A stretch of 64,000 nt of DNA from Arthrobacter frigidicola (GCA_003602285.1 QZVU01000001.1:744001-808000); one strand, 5' to 3'. Positions 48,513-57,553 are shown, numbered from the stretch's first letter. Program-made: numbers and translations. The notes: generated by a model from the letters alone, not told the origin.

Positions 48513-49460
48513 GTGGGATTCGATGCAGAACTGTTCGACCCGCATGCCCGCGCCGGCGCGGACCCGTCGGGGGATGCGCCCCTGCTGGTCGTCGAGGCCG
48601 ACGGCGGCTCACGCGGCAACCCCGGGCACGCCGGCTACGGCGCCCTGGTCCGCGACCCGAAGACCGGCGCGATCCTCGTGGAGAAGGCCGAGTACATCGG
48701 GAAGGCCTCAAACAACGTGGCCGAGTATTCGGGACTCGTGGCGGGCCTTGAACTGGCGAACGAGATCAATTCGGCCAGCCGGATCCACGTGAAGATGGAC
48801 TCCAAGCTCGTCGTCGAGCAGATGTCCGGCCGCTGGCAGATCAAGCATGCCGATATGCGCACCCTCGCCGCCCGGGCCCGGAAGATCGTCGATCCGCGCC
48901 GGGTGACCTATGAGTGGATCCCGCGCGAGCGGAACAAGGACGCCGACCGCCTCTCGAACGAGGCGATGGACGCCGGCATGGCAGGGGTTCCCTGGAAGGC
49001 GCGCACCGCTGTCTCGGCGGCAAAGGCGCCCGAGGCGGCTCCCGAGCCGCCGGCCCCGCCGCGCGCGCCGGGGCGGCTGCATCATGTTGAGGTCTGGGTC
49101 GCTGACCTCGAGACCGCCCGGAAGAGCCTGGGCTGGCTGCTGGAGCGCCTGGGCTTCGCCGAGAAGGACTCATGGGCCGACGGCGTCAGCTACAGCGGTG
49201 AGGGGTTCTACCTCGTCCTTGAGTCCGGGCCCGACGTCCAGGCGGCACCGCACGAGCGCCGCCGTCCCGGCGTGAACCACCTGGCCTTCCGGGCCGGTAC
49301 CCGCAGCGAGGTGGACCTGCTGGCCCGCCGGGCCGCGAGCCACGGCTGGACGCTGCTGTTCCCGGAGCGGCATCCGTTCGCCGAGGGAGCGGACCACTAT
49401 GCGGCCTACCTTGAGAACGCCGAAGGGTTCGAAGTGGAACTGGTCGCCGACGCCGCCTAG
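48513..49460 (+). CDS. RNase HI fused to a VOC (glyoxalase/bleomycin-resistance-like) domain
   Basis: 315 residues in one continuous frame from GTG 48513. RNase HI part (about 21-150) keeps all carboxylates: Asp30 (EADGGSRGNPG), Glu71 (NNVAEYSG), Asp96 (KMDSKLVVEQMSGRW), Asp145 (NKDADRLSNEAM). A 35-residue Ala/Pro-rich linker (about 153-187) leads to a VOC module (about 188-312) with candidate metal ligands His190/191 (RLHHVEVWV), His256 (GVNHLAF) and Glu309 (FEVEL). Mycobacterial homologues of this locus carry a phosphatase domain after RNase H instead, so the partner domain differs. The substrate of the VOC part is unknown. Confidence 0.88.
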   Translation: MGFDAELFDPHARAGADPSGDAPLLVVEADGGSRGNPGHAGYGALVRDPKTGAILVEKAEYIGKASNNVAEYSGLVAGLELANEINSASRIHVKMDSKLVVEQMSGRWQIKHADMRTLAARARKIVDPRRVTYEWIPRERNKDADRLSNEAMDAGMAGVPWKARTAVSAAKAPEAAPEPPAPPRAPGRLHHVEVWVADLETARKSLGWLLERLGFAEKDSWADGVSYSGEGFYLVLESGPDVQAAPHERRRPGVNHLAFRAGTRSEVDLLARRAASHGWTLLFPERHPFAEGADHYAAYLENAEGFEVELVADAA

Positions 49461-49547
49461 CAGCATCCCTGTTTCCGGCAGCGCGCCCGCTTGGATAGCG
49501 CCTTGCCCGGCAGCGCACCCGCTTTGCATGCTCGTTTGGGGAGTGCG

Positions 49548-49581
49548 CCGGTTCAAGCAGTGCACCGGTTCAAGCAGTGCA
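49548..49581. repeat. Two perfect 17-base tandem repeats in the RNase H-yaaA gap
   Basis: CCGGTTCAAGCAGTGCA occurs twice head to tail. The same gap (49461-49602) also repeats an imperfect CGGCAGCGCxCCCGCTT twice. No gene is seen there. Confidence 0.7.
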
Positions 49582-49602
49582 CCCGGCTGCGGCCGGACCG
49601 GC

Positions 49603-50367
49603 TCAGGCGTTGAGGACGAGGTCCAGGCGGGCCGGCTTCTTCCCGGAGGCCGGCTCAAGCTCGGCCCTCCAGGCCTCCGATGCCGCAGACAGCAGCTGCT
49701 CCGGCGTCGAGGGCGCCTTGCCCCGCCGCGTCAGCAGGTGCCGGGCGAGGGCGCCGCGCGTGTGCTTGGCGAAGTGCGACACCACCGTGCGCTTCCCGTC
49801 CCGCTCGGAGAAGACGTTGACGGCGACCGTGCGCTCCGCCGGGGGGGTCCAGGCTGAGGCATAGGTGCTGGAGCGGCAGTCGATGATGAGGGACCCCTCG
49901 GAGTGGGCGCGCAGCGGAGCGTCGAGGACGCCCTTCCAGAAGGAACCGAGCCTTCCGGCCCCGGGCAGCGTCACCGACATGGCCAGGCGGTACGCGGGGA
50001 TCGGGTCGCCGAAGCGCACCGCGCCCCAGAGCGCCGAGACGACCACGATGTGCTCGCGGGCCTTCCGGCGCTGCGCGGGGGTCATCCCGTTGTAGTCCAG
50101 CGCGTCATAGAGGACCCCGGTGTAGATGCTGTGGGCCGGGGCCGCGGGCTCGGTGTGGAGGACGGTGTTGCGCAGGACCTCGGCCCCGAGCGATGCGCCG
50201 ACGCCGAGCACCTCGTGCGCGTCGGCTGTGGCGCTTACGTCGCGCAGCGCCTGCAGGACCCGCTCCCGGGCGGGGTTCAGTTCGGGAAAGTGGAGATTCT
50301 CGAGGGAGACCGGCACCCCCTGCGCCGCCGCGGACTTACCTTCGGACGGGGGCAGCAGAATCAGCAC
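49603..50367 (-). CDS. yaaA: YaaA peroxide-stress protein (DUF328)
   Basis: 254 residues from GTG 50367 (MLILLPPSEGKSA). In E. coli YaaA reduces free iron under peroxide stress and binds DNA. Signature residues: LPPSEGKS, YTGVLYDALDY, SALWGAVRFGDPIPAYRL, VVSHFAKHTRG. Gene is divergent from rnpB. Confidence 0.92.
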   Translation of the reverse strand: MLILLPPSEGKSAAAQGVPVSLENLHFPELNPARERVLQALRDVSATADAHEVLGVGASLGAEVLRNTVLHTEPAAPAHSIYTGVLYDALDYNGMTPAQRRKAREHIVVVSALWGAVRFGDPIPAYRLAMSVTLPGAGRLGSFWKGVLDAPLRAHSEGSLIIDCRSSTYASAWTPPAERTVAVNVFSERDGKRTVVSHFAKHTRGALARHLLTRRGKAPSTPEQLLSAASEAWRAELEPASGKKPARLDLVLNA

Positions 50368-50420
50368 CCGAATACTCTACCGATTCCGGCCCGCGTCCGG
50401 GTTCACCGTACACTTGGAGG

Positions 50421-50823
50421 CGGATGGGTCGACCAGGCGGCCGCGTTGGCTCGGGGTCGAAAGATGCCGCAGCCACCGAGGAACGTCCGGGCTCCGCAGA
50501 GCAGGGTGGTGGGTAACGCCCACTCGGGGTAACCCGCAGGCCAGTGCCACAGAGAACAGACCGCTTCCCGGGCCCTCGTGGCCGGAGGAAGTAAGGGTGA
50601 AAAGGTGGTGTAAGAGACCACCAGCGTGCCGGGTGACCGGCATGGCTCGGTAAACCCCACCCGGAGCAAGGCCAGACAGGGCGCGTTTGAGGGCTGCTCG
50701 CCCGAGTGTCCGGGTAGGCCGCTGGAGGGCGTCGGCAACGGCGTTCGTAGATGGATGGCCGCCGCTCCCGCCCCGGCAACGGAGCGGGAGAACAGAACCC
50801 GGCGTACCGGTCGGCCCATCCCC
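50421..50823 (+). ncRNA. rnpB: RNase P RNA, type A
   Basis: P1 pairs GGATGGG (50422-50428) with CCCATCC (50815-50821). Universal conserved region I is GAGGAACGTCCGGGCTCC, and the 3' part has ACAGAACCCGGCGTACC. GGTAACGCCC, GCCACAGAGAACAGACC and GGTGAAAAGGTG are conserved A-type loops. Length about 400. This RNA cuts the 5' leader from tRNA precursors; three tRNA genes lie within the window. Confidence 0.95.
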
Positions 50824-50949
50824 CGACCGGCCCTGGGCAGCCGCCGGTGCGGACCAGGTTACCCCTCGGTAATGCCGCCGCGAACAATAGGCAGATTTAG
50901 TAAAAGGGTCAACCCAAGGGAAAGTTTTTCTTTCCGAACCGCCGCCCGA

Positions 50950-50980
50950 GTGATAGCAATCACACGCGCTCCGCTACTCT
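50950..50980 (+). promoter_or_regulatory. Promoter and GTGAT-n4-ATCAC operator candidate for the second MFS gene
   Basis: TACTCT (50975-50980) ends six bases before the MFS start, with no Shine-Dalgarno, so the mRNA would be leaderless. The inverted repeat GTGATAGCAATCAC (50950-50963) covers the expected -35 position and would allow a repressor to block it. Confidence 0.4.
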
Positions 50981-50986
50981 GTGTCA

Positions 50987-52264
50987 ATGACCGACACCGC
51001 CCCGCCGCGAAGGCACCTTCTGGTGCGCAACGCGGACTTCCGGGCACTGTGGATTTCGGGCACGGCGGGGGTCTTCGGCAATGCCGTGACCGCCGTCGCC
51101 CTGCCGGTGGTGGCCGCCGTCGAACTCAACGCGAGCAACTTCGAAGTCGCCGCCCTCGCCGGGATGGTGTTCCTGCCCTGGCTGCTCTTCGGCCTTGTCA
51201 TCGGTGTCTGGGTCGACCGGCTCCCGCGCAAGCCGGTGATCCTCTGGTCGCTGGTTGTGCGGGTCGCCGTCCTGTTGACCCTTCCACTGGCCTACTGGCT
51301 GGGCGTGCTCACCACCGTCCATTTGTTCGCCGTCGCGTTCGCGGCCGGCCTCACCTCGGTGTTCTTCAACCTTGCCGACACGGCCCTGGTGCAGCAGGCC
51401 GTCTCAAGACACGAACTCGTCGAGGGGAACGGGCTCATGACCGGCTCGGGGGCCGCGGCCGATGCCGCGGGACGTTCCCTGGCCGGCTGGCTGACGACGA
51501 TCGCCGGAGCGTCCAATTCACTGCTCGTGCAGGTGGGGGCCTCGCTAGTCTCTCTCGCGGCGGTTTCGCGCCTGAAGGTGCAGGAGGTGAAACTCGCAAA
51601 GACCGAACACCGCCTGCTGCAGGACATGGCCGACGGCATGAAGTACACCTTCAGCACCGGGCCCCTGCGGGCCATCCTGTTCAACGCGGCGCTGTGGAAC
51701 CTCGGCGGAAACATCGCCGCCTCCCTGATCGTGCTGCTCGTGCTGCGCACGCTCGGTGAATCCGAGGTGTGGCTCGGTCTGCTGCTCGCCAGTGCCTCCG
51801 CGGGAGGAGCGGTCGGAGGAATTTCCGCCAAGGCCATGAGCGAGCGGTTCGGGTCCGGCCCGCTGTGGCGCTGGTCGATGGTGCCGGGAGTGGCGGGTTA
51901 CGGGTCCCTGCTGGTGATGACCCCCGGGTGGGGGATGCTGATCGGCGTGCTGGGAATGTTCCTCATGGGTGCCTCGGTGGCCTGGAACATCGTCGTGGGC
52001 GCCAGCTTCCGCCAGCAGGTCTGCCCACCGGGGATGATGGGCCGGCTCGGCGCCGCGTCCCGCACGGTGAGCTGGGGGATGCTTGCCCTTGCGAGCTTCG
52101 CCGCGGGGACCCTCGCCCATCTCTTCGGGGTGCGGGAGGCTGTCCTGATCGGCGTCCTCATCGCCTGCGGGGCGCCGCTCATCGCCCTTCTAGGGCCGCT
52201 GCGCCGGGTGCAGCGGCTCGAGGACCTGGAGCCGGCCCCCGAGGCGGACGGCGCCCGCGCCTGA
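50987..52264 (+). CDS. Major facilitator superfamily transporter, MFS_3-type (MefA-like)
   Basis: 425 residues with about 12 transmembrane segments (LWISGTAGVFGNAVTAVALPVVAA onward). VWVDRLPRKPVILW is the motif A loop between TM2 and TM3, and ADTALVQQAVSRHELVEGNGLMTGSGAAAD is a stretch typical of MefA/TetV-like efflux pumps, so an exporter of macrolide-type or other amphiphilic compounds is likely. Start ATG 50987; the GTG two codons before is an alternative. Confidence 0.85.
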   Translation: MTDTAPPRRHLLVRNADFRALWISGTAGVFGNAVTAVALPVVAAVELNASNFEVAALAGMVFLPWLLFGLVIGVWVDRLPRKPVILWSLVVRVAVLLTLPLAYWLGVLTTVHLFAVAFAAGLTSVFFNLADTALVQQAVSRHELVEGNGLMTGSGAAADAAGRSLAGWLTTIAGASNSLLVQVGASLVSLAAVSRLKVQEVKLAKTEHRLLQDMADGMKYTFSTGPLRAILFNAALWNLGGNIAASLIVLLVLRTLGESEVWLGLLLASASAGGAVGGISAKAMSERFGSGPLWRWSMVPGVAGYGSLLVMTPGWGMLIGVLGMFLMGASVAWNIVVGASFRQQVCPPGMMGRLGAASRTVSWGMLALASFAAGTLAHLFGVREAVLIGVLIACGAPLIALLGPLRRVQRLEDLEPAPEADGARA

Positions 52265-52380
52265 CTGCGCTCAACCCTTGACAGTGCCTGATCCCTGACT
52301 GCGCCCAACCGCCCTGAGCACGGCCGCCCCTGACCACGGCCGCCGCGGGGCGGCAGCCGGCTCGTGCGTGGGGCAGTGCG

Positions 52381-52953
52381 TCAGTGCCCGAACGGATCCG
52401 GGTCGACTCCCGGCAGCCAGGTGAGGCCCGGAACGCCCCACCCATTGGCCTTCACCGTCTTCTTGGCCTTGCGGCCCTGACGGGCGTTGAGCCGGTCCAC
52501 GTACAGCTTCCCGTCGAGGTGGTCATACTCGTGCTGCATGCAGCGGGCGAACCAGCCGGTGGCCTCGAACTCGACGGGCTTCCCGTCGCCGTCGACACCG
52601 GTGACCTTCACCCATTCGGCCCGCTTCAGCGGATAGGCCTCGCCCGGCACAGACAGGCACCCCTCGGACTCCTCGTCGGGGTCCGGCTCGGCGCCCGAGA
52701 TCTTGGAGGTGACCAGCGTGGGGTTGACCAGGACGCCGCGCGGCGGCACGCCGTCGTCGTTGGCCATGCCGTACACGAAGATCCGCAGGCCCACTCCGAT
52801 CTGCGGGGCGGCGAGTCCGACGCCGTTGGCCTTGTCCATGGTCTCGAACATGTCCGTGATCAGGGCACGGAGCTCGTCGTCGAACGTTTCGACCTCGGCC
52901 GCCCTGCGGTGCAGGACGGGTTCTCCGACGATGGTCACTGGGTGAACAGCCAT
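52381..52953 (-). CDS. def: Peptide deformylase
   Basis: Removes the formyl group from nascent proteins. 190 residues. All three motifs intact: GVGLAAPQIG, EGCLSVPG (metal Cys), QHEYDHLDG (two metal His, catalytic Glu). ATG has GGAAGG upstream. A C-terminal basic tail (RQGRKAKKTVKANGWGV) is typical of actinobacteria. Confidence 0.96.
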   Translation of the reverse strand: MAVHPVTIVGEPVLHRRAAEVETFDDELRALITDMFETMDKANGVGLAAPQIGVGLRIFVYGMANDDGVPPRGVLVNPTLVTSKISGAEPDPDEESEGCLSVPGEAYPLKRAEWVKVTGVDGDGKPVEFEATGWFARCMQHEYDHLDGKLYVDRLNARQGRKAKKTVKANGWGVPGLTWLPGVDPDPFGH

Positions 52954-53019
52954 GGGTCCTTCCGTTGGTGCCGGGAGGACGGCCAGAGGACCTCCCGGGA
53001 TGTTGACGTGGCGCTGCCG

Positions 53020-54174
53020 CTAGCCGGCGATCGAGCGTCCCACGGTCTCGCGCATGATTTCGCTCGTGCCGCCGAAGATGGTCAGCAGGCGTGCGGCGAG
53101 GAATGCCTGCGACACGGGGTACTCAAGGATGTAGCCGTACCCGCCGTGCAGCTGGAGGCAGCGGTCGGTGATCGACTTGACCCGTTCACTGGCCCAGAGC
53201 TTGACCCGGGCGGCGGAGACGGCGTCGAGCCGGCCCTCGTTGAAGGCCGTCATGGCCGAATCCACGTAGGTTTCGGTGACCTCGACCTCGGTGAGGATGT
53301 CGGCGAGCTCGAACCGGGTGTTCTGGAAGTCCAGGATCCGTTCGCCGAACGCGTTGCGTTCACGGGTGTAGGTGAGCGTCTGGGTGTAGATGGCGCGGGC
53401 GACGGCGGCCGATGCCACCGCGATGCCCAGCCGGCCCTGGGGGAGCTGCTCGATGCTGTAGCGCAGGCCCGAGCCGACCTCGCCCACGACGTTGTTGCCG
53501 GGGATCCGCACGTTATCGAAGAACAGTTCGGCGGTGTCCGAGGCCTTCAGGCCCATCTTGTCCAGCTGGCGGCCGGTCGAGTAACCCTCGGTCTTCTCCA
53601 CCATGAACAGCGTGAAGGAGTCGCTGGCGCCGCGGCCGCTCCCGCCGTCGGTGCGTGCGAGCACGAGCGAGGCATCACCGGTGATGCCGTTGCCGATGAA
53701 TGTCTTCTGCCCGCTCAGCAGCCAGTCGTCGCCGTCGCGGACCGCCTTGGTGCGGATCCCGCGCAGGTCGCTGCCGGCGCCTGGTTCGGTCCAGGCGACC
53801 GAGGTGACCTTTTCGCCGGAGACCATGGCGGGCAGCCAGCGCTCCTTGAGGTCATCGGAGCCGTAGGCCAGCAGGTGCGGCAGGACCATGTCGTCGTGGA
53901 GGTGGAAGGCGAGGCCGACGGCGAGGTGGTTGCTCCGTGCGAATTCCTCATCGAGGACGGCCCGGAACCGGTAGTCGGACATTCCTGCCCCGCCGAATTC
54001 TTCGGGCACGGCCATCCCGAGCAGGCCCTGCTCGCCGGCGGCTTCCCACAGCCGTCGCGGCATGCGGTGCTCCCTGTCCCACTCCGCGTAGTGCGGGGCG
54101 ACTTCCCGGACGTTGAACTCGCGGGCAACTTCGCGGAATAGCTCGTGATCTTCTTCGAACACTCGGCGTTCCAT
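53020..54174 (-). CDS. Acyl-CoA dehydrogenase family protein with unusual active-site positions
   Basis: FAD flavoprotein of the ACAD family, 384 residues (FAD-binding AWTEPGAGSDLRGIRT and GNGITGDASLVLA; HGGYGYILEYPVSQAFLAARLLTIFGGTSEI). The catalytic Glu is not found where expected: the short/medium-chain site YEGTSEI reads FGGTSEI, and the long-chain/isovaleryl site ...ELPQERL reads EQLPQGRL. Glu two residues earlier (IEQLPQ) might serve. Substrate unknown. ATG with GAGGAG. Confidence 0.9.
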   Translation of the reverse strand: MERRVFEEDHELFREVAREFNVREVAPHYAEWDREHRMPRRLWEAAGEQGLLGMAVPEEFGGAGMSDYRFRAVLDEEFARSNHLAVGLAFHLHDDMVLPHLLAYGSDDLKERWLPAMVSGEKVTSVAWTEPGAGSDLRGIRTKAVRDGDDWLLSGQKTFIGNGITGDASLVLARTDGGSGRGASDSFTLFMVEKTEGYSTGRQLDKMGLKASDTAELFFDNVRIPGNNVVGEVGSGLRYSIEQLPQGRLGIAVASAAVARAIYTQTLTYTRERNAFGERILDFQNTRFELADILTEVEVTETYVDSAMTAFNEGRLDAVSAARVKLWASERVKSITDRCLQLHGGYGYILEYPVSQAFLAARLLTIFGGTSEIMRETVGRSIAG

Positions 54175-54236
54175 GCGGCACTCCTCAGCGGTGTCAATGG
54201 CGCGGTTCCTTCACCGGCCGGCAAAGCCCTGAAAAA

Positions 54237-54276
54237 ACAACTGCCGCCCCGGAGGATCTCCGAGGCGGCTCGTTGT
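54237..54276 (-). terminator. Terminator of tRNA-His
   Basis: On the minus strand the stem GCCGCCTCGGAG / CTCCGGGGCGGC is followed by TTGTTTTTTC, a strong U-run. A second hairpin (GCCGGCC/GGCCGGC) lies between it and the tRNA. Confidence 0.85.
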
Positions 54277-54305
54277 GCCGGCCATTGAAACGGCCGGCCT
54301 CTTCG

Positions 54306-54379
54306 GGTGAGTAACGGGGGTTGAACCCGCGACCTCCTGGACCACAACCAGGCGCTCTGCCAACTGAGCTATACCCACC
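54306..54379 (-). tRNA. tRNA-His (anticodon GTG)
   Basis: Acceptor GTGGGTA pairs with TACTCAC; anticodon stem CCTGG / CCAGG around TTGTGGT; T arm GCGGGTTCAACCCCC. The extra G before position 1 and discriminator C, both typical for tRNA-His, are present. CCA is not encoded. Confidence 0.97.
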
Positions 54380-54524
54380 ATGCAGCCTTTTCGTTCCCCG
54401 GCCCGGTCTGCACCCGGCCTTGGATCGATTCGCTAAAGGCAGCGGAAACAAGTTTACACACTTTTTCGGATGCTTTTGCCACCGCCCGTTCCGGCGCGGC
54501 TGACCGGGCGTCCGGTGCGGCGAT

Positions 54525-55127
54525 CTAGGCGTCCAGTTCCTGCGCCACGGCCTTGCTCGCCGCCGAATCCGGGCCCGGGCTCGGCACGAACACGGCCCGC
54601 CGGTAGTAGCGAAGCTCACGGATCGAGTCCTGGATGTCTCCCAGCGCCCGGTGTCCGCCGAGTTTGGCCGGGGCCTGGAAGTAGGCGCGGGTGAACCACC
54701 GGCGTGCCAGTTCCTTGATCGTCGAGACGTCGATGATCCGGTAGTGGAGATGCTCGATGACCCGGGGCATGTCCCGGGCAAGGAAGTTGCGGTCGGTGCC
54801 GACCGAGTTGCCCGCCAGTTGGGCCTTCCGCGGCTCCGGCACCCACTCCTGGATATACGCGAGCACCTTTGCCTCCGCCTCCTCCATGGACATCCCCTGG
54901 GGGAGTTCCTCCAGCAGCCCGGAGGTGGTGTGCATGGTGCGGACGAAGTCACCCATCTGGGCAAGGGCTGCCGGGTCCGGAGAGATGACGACGTCGACGC
55001 CGTCGCCCAGGACGTTGAGTTCCGAGTCGGTCACCAGGACCGCCACCTCGATGAGGGCATCGGCCTCAAGGTTGAGGCCGGTCATTTCGCAGTCGATCCA
55101 GACGATGTGTTCATTTGAGATTGGCAC
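54525..55127 (-). CDS. orn: Oligoribonuclease
   Basis: 3'-5' exonuclease that degrades di- to pentaribonucleotides. 200 residues from GTG 55127 (MPISNEHIVWIDCEMTGLN). DEDDh residues: D-x-E in IDCEMTG, D in NSVGTDRNFLARD, H and D in HRALGDIQDSI. C-terminal tail (FVPSPGPDSAASKAVAQELDA) is longer than E. coli. The longer open frame to 55337 is leader. Confidence 0.95.
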   Translation of the reverse strand: MPISNEHIVWIDCEMTGLNLEADALIEVAVLVTDSELNVLGDGVDVVISPDPAALAQMGDFVRTMHTTSGLLEELPQGMSMEEAEAKVLAYIQEWVPEPRKAQLAGNSVGTDRNFLARDMPRVIEHLHYRIIDVSTIKELARRWFTRAYFQAPAKLGGHRALGDIQDSIRELRYYRRAVFVPSPGPDSAASKAVAQELDA

Positions 55128-55451
55128 CCGACCAATGTACCGCGCTGACGCGGTGTATCCGCGGCGGTCCGGCGGCTCCGGCCGTGGGTATTCGGCCGCG
55201 GTTACGGGGGTCCCCGACGGGTCTGGGGGCGGCGTCCGCGGGGCCGGGCCGCGCTGCGCCGGTGCTAATATCGAGGCAGTCTGGGCGGGATCCCGCGGCC
55301 GGCTGTCCCGGAACCTCCGGGCCGCCGATCCGCGCATCGGGAACCACCGGGTGCCCGGTCGTTCCGCTCCGTCGTCCGATCCGGTGCTGCTGAGTGAGGG
55401 TAGTGGTGCGCCCAGTCCCGCCAGTGCCGACCAACGATTGGATACCCGTAG

Positions 55452-56972
55452 ATGACCGCGCAGGTCCCAGTGACTGAGCCCTCATCGGCGCCGCGCGTCG
55501 ACCGGCCGAACATGGCGATCCTCCAGGGCTTCATCGGTTCGCTGATGATGTGGGCCGGCTCCCTTGGGGTCGGGTGGCTCTCCCTGGCGTCAGTCGAACT
55601 GCGGCGGATCCCGCTGATCATCTGGCTGAGGTTCGAACCCGCAGGTGCCCTGGTGTCGGTGCTGGTCCTGGCTGTGGGCGGGATGCTGCTCGTCCGGTCC
55701 TGGCTGCGCCTCGGGCAGCGCCTGCACGGCTGGGGGCCGGAGACGCGCCCCTACGTGCTCAAGGCCGTGATCGCCTGGGCGGCGCCGATGGCGGTGGCGC
55801 TGCCGCTGTTCAGCCGGGACGTCTTCGCGTACATCGCCCAGGGGCAGGTGATGGTCGCCGGCCTCAATCCGTATCGGGACGGCTATTCGCAGATTTCGAA
55901 CTATCTGCAGATCGGCGCCGACGACCTCTGGGCCCAGAGTCCCACCCCCTACGGGCCGGTGTTCCTCTGGCTCGAGGAGCTGGTGGTGCGCATCACCGGC
56001 GGGCAGCCCGACTTTTCGATCATCCTCTTCCGGGTGATCGCCCTGGCCGGGGTGGCGCTGTGTGTGGTGATGGTGCCCAAGCTTGCGGCGCTTCACGGCA
56101 TCAACGCGAACCGCGCCCTGTGGCTGACCGCCGCGAATCCGCTGTTCCTGACGAACTTCGTCGCCTCGATCCACAACGACGCGTTGATGCTGGGCCTGGC
56201 GCTCGCCGGCCTGTACCTCGCCGCGGTCCGACGCCCGCTCTGGGGCATCCTCCTGGTAACCCTCTCGGTGGCCATCAAACCCATCACGCTTCTCTTCCTG
56301 CCGTTCATCGGACTGATGTGGGCCGGCAAGGGAGCGTCCTGGAAGCGCAAATTCGTCTACTGGGGCATGACCGCCGGACTGTCGCTTGGCCTGCTGTGGA
56401 TTCTGGGGCTGATCAACGGGTTCGGTTTCGGCTGGGTGGGGGCGCTGAGCACGCCGGGGAGCATCTGGATCTGGTACGCACCGATCGGCTACCTCGGGCT
56501 GGTGGTCGCCACCCTCGCCGGAGCCCTCGGGCTGGACGGGTGGTTCCTGGCCGACCTCGTGCACAAGGCGGCACGGGTCGCCTCGCTGGCCATCATCGCG
56601 CACCAGATCTTTGTCGGCAGCCATGCGCGCATCGTGCGCAGGCTGGCCCTGGCGCTCGCCGCCGTCGTCCTCCTGGCGCCCATCATCCAGTCCTGGTACG
56701 TGGTGTGGCTGATCCCACTGTTTGCCGTGACCGGAATCCGCGAGGACTGGCAGGTGAAGACCCTGTACTTCACAGTCTCCTTCTTCATGATCTACGCCAT
56801 CTCGGACCAGCTGGACATCTTCCCCTACTTCGAACTCAGCCTGACGGTGGCACGCCAGATCGCCGCCGTGGTGGCCTTCGCCTTCGCCCTGTACCTCGTC
56901 TTCCTCGACCCGCGCACCAAGGTCCTCTTCCGCCGGCGGTTCCGTCCCCGCCGTCCGGGAATGCTGCGCTGA
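55452..56972 (+). CDS. MptB-like polyprenol-phosphate-mannose-dependent alpha-1,6-mannosyltransferase
   Basis: 506-residue polytopic membrane glycosyltransferase (GT-C, about 11-13 helices). After the first helix pair comes the extracytoplasmic catalytic loop PLFSRDVFAYIAQGQVM (the conserved Asp of GT-C), then NPYRDGY and QSPTPYGPVFLWLEEL. It resembles MptB, which extends alpha-1,6-mannan chains in mycobacterial and corynebacterial lipoglycans; here the acceptor is not known. Basic C-terminus RRRFRPRRP is cytoplasmic. Confidence 0.82.
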   Translation: MTAQVPVTEPSSAPRVDRPNMAILQGFIGSLMMWAGSLGVGWLSLASVELRRIPLIIWLRFEPAGALVSVLVLAVGGMLLVRSWLRLGQRLHGWGPETRPYVLKAVIAWAAPMAVALPLFSRDVFAYIAQGQVMVAGLNPYRDGYSQISNYLQIGADDLWAQSPTPYGPVFLWLEELVVRITGGQPDFSIILFRVIALAGVALCVVMVPKLAALHGINANRALWLTAANPLFLTNFVASIHNDALMLGLALAGLYLAAVRRPLWGILLVTLSVAIKPITLLFLPFIGLMWAGKGASWKRKFVYWGMTAGLSLGLLWILGLINGFGFGWVGALSTPGSIWIWYAPIGYLGLVVATLAGALGLDGWFLADLVHKAARVASLAIIAHQIFVGSHARIVRRLALALAAVVLLAPIIQSWYVVWLIPLFAVTGIREDWQVKTLYFTVSFFMIYAISDQLDIFPYFELSLTVARQIAAVVAFAFALYLVFLDPRTKVLFRRRFRPRRPGMLR

Positions 56973-57064
56973 AGCCGGCGGATTCCGGGTCCGGTTGCAC
57001 CCCGACCGGTCCGCGCGGGTAGCCCCGGCATGCGGTCACCGTCATGAGCGGTGATACTTGAAGG

Positions 57065-57481
57065 ATGACCGAATTCGAAGAAACCCTGTTCCGCGGCGAA
57101 TATGAGATCACCGAATGGGAGCCCCAGCCCTACGAGGTGCAGGGGAGCAGCTGCGAACTGTCCCGGGTGCGGGCCGTGAAGGTGTTCACCGGGGAGATCT
57201 CCGGTACGAGCACCGCCGAACTGCTCATGGCGGGCAATAACTTCGGTGCCGGATACGTTGCCTCCGAGCAGTTCACCGGGTACGTGAGCGGACGATCCGG
57301 CTCAATGACCGTGCAGCACTGGGGTGTGGCGGAAGGCTCCGAGGCCGCCGCCTCCGGGCACATCGTTCCGGGCTCGGGAACCGATGGACTCGCGGGAATC
57401 TCGGGCAAGGCCACCTTCTCGCAGGACCCCGACGGCCAGCACCGGCTCGAGCTGAAGGTCTCCTTCGGATCCACCGACTAG
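57065..57481 (+). CDS. DUF3224 protein (allene-oxide-cyclase-like barrel)
   Basis: 138 residues without signal peptide. DUF3224 members share the core KVFTGEISGTSTAELLMA and SMTVQHWGV ... GHIVPGSGTDGLAGISGKATF seen here, with a small beta-barrel fold. Function unknown. Confidence 0.88.
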   Translation: MTEFEETLFRGEYEITEWEPQPYEVQGSSCELSRVRAVKVFTGEISGTSTAELLMAGNNFGAGYVASEQFTGYVSGRSGSMTVQHWGVAEGSEAAASGHIVPGSGTDGLAGISGKATFSQDPDGQHRLELKVSFGSTD

Positions 57482-57494
57482 GTCCTGCTGCGGA

Positions 57495-57524
57495 ACCCTC
57501 CGGCGCCGAATTCCTCCGGAGGGT
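57495..57524 (+). terminator. Terminator after the DUF3224 gene
   Basis: Perfect 9-base arms ACCCTCCGG / CCGGAGGGT with a 12-base loop. A -10-like TAAACT (57539-57544) for the following tRNA lies just beyond. Confidence 0.6.
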
Positions 57525-57553
57525 CGCGCCCCGCATAGTAAACTGGCTGTGAT

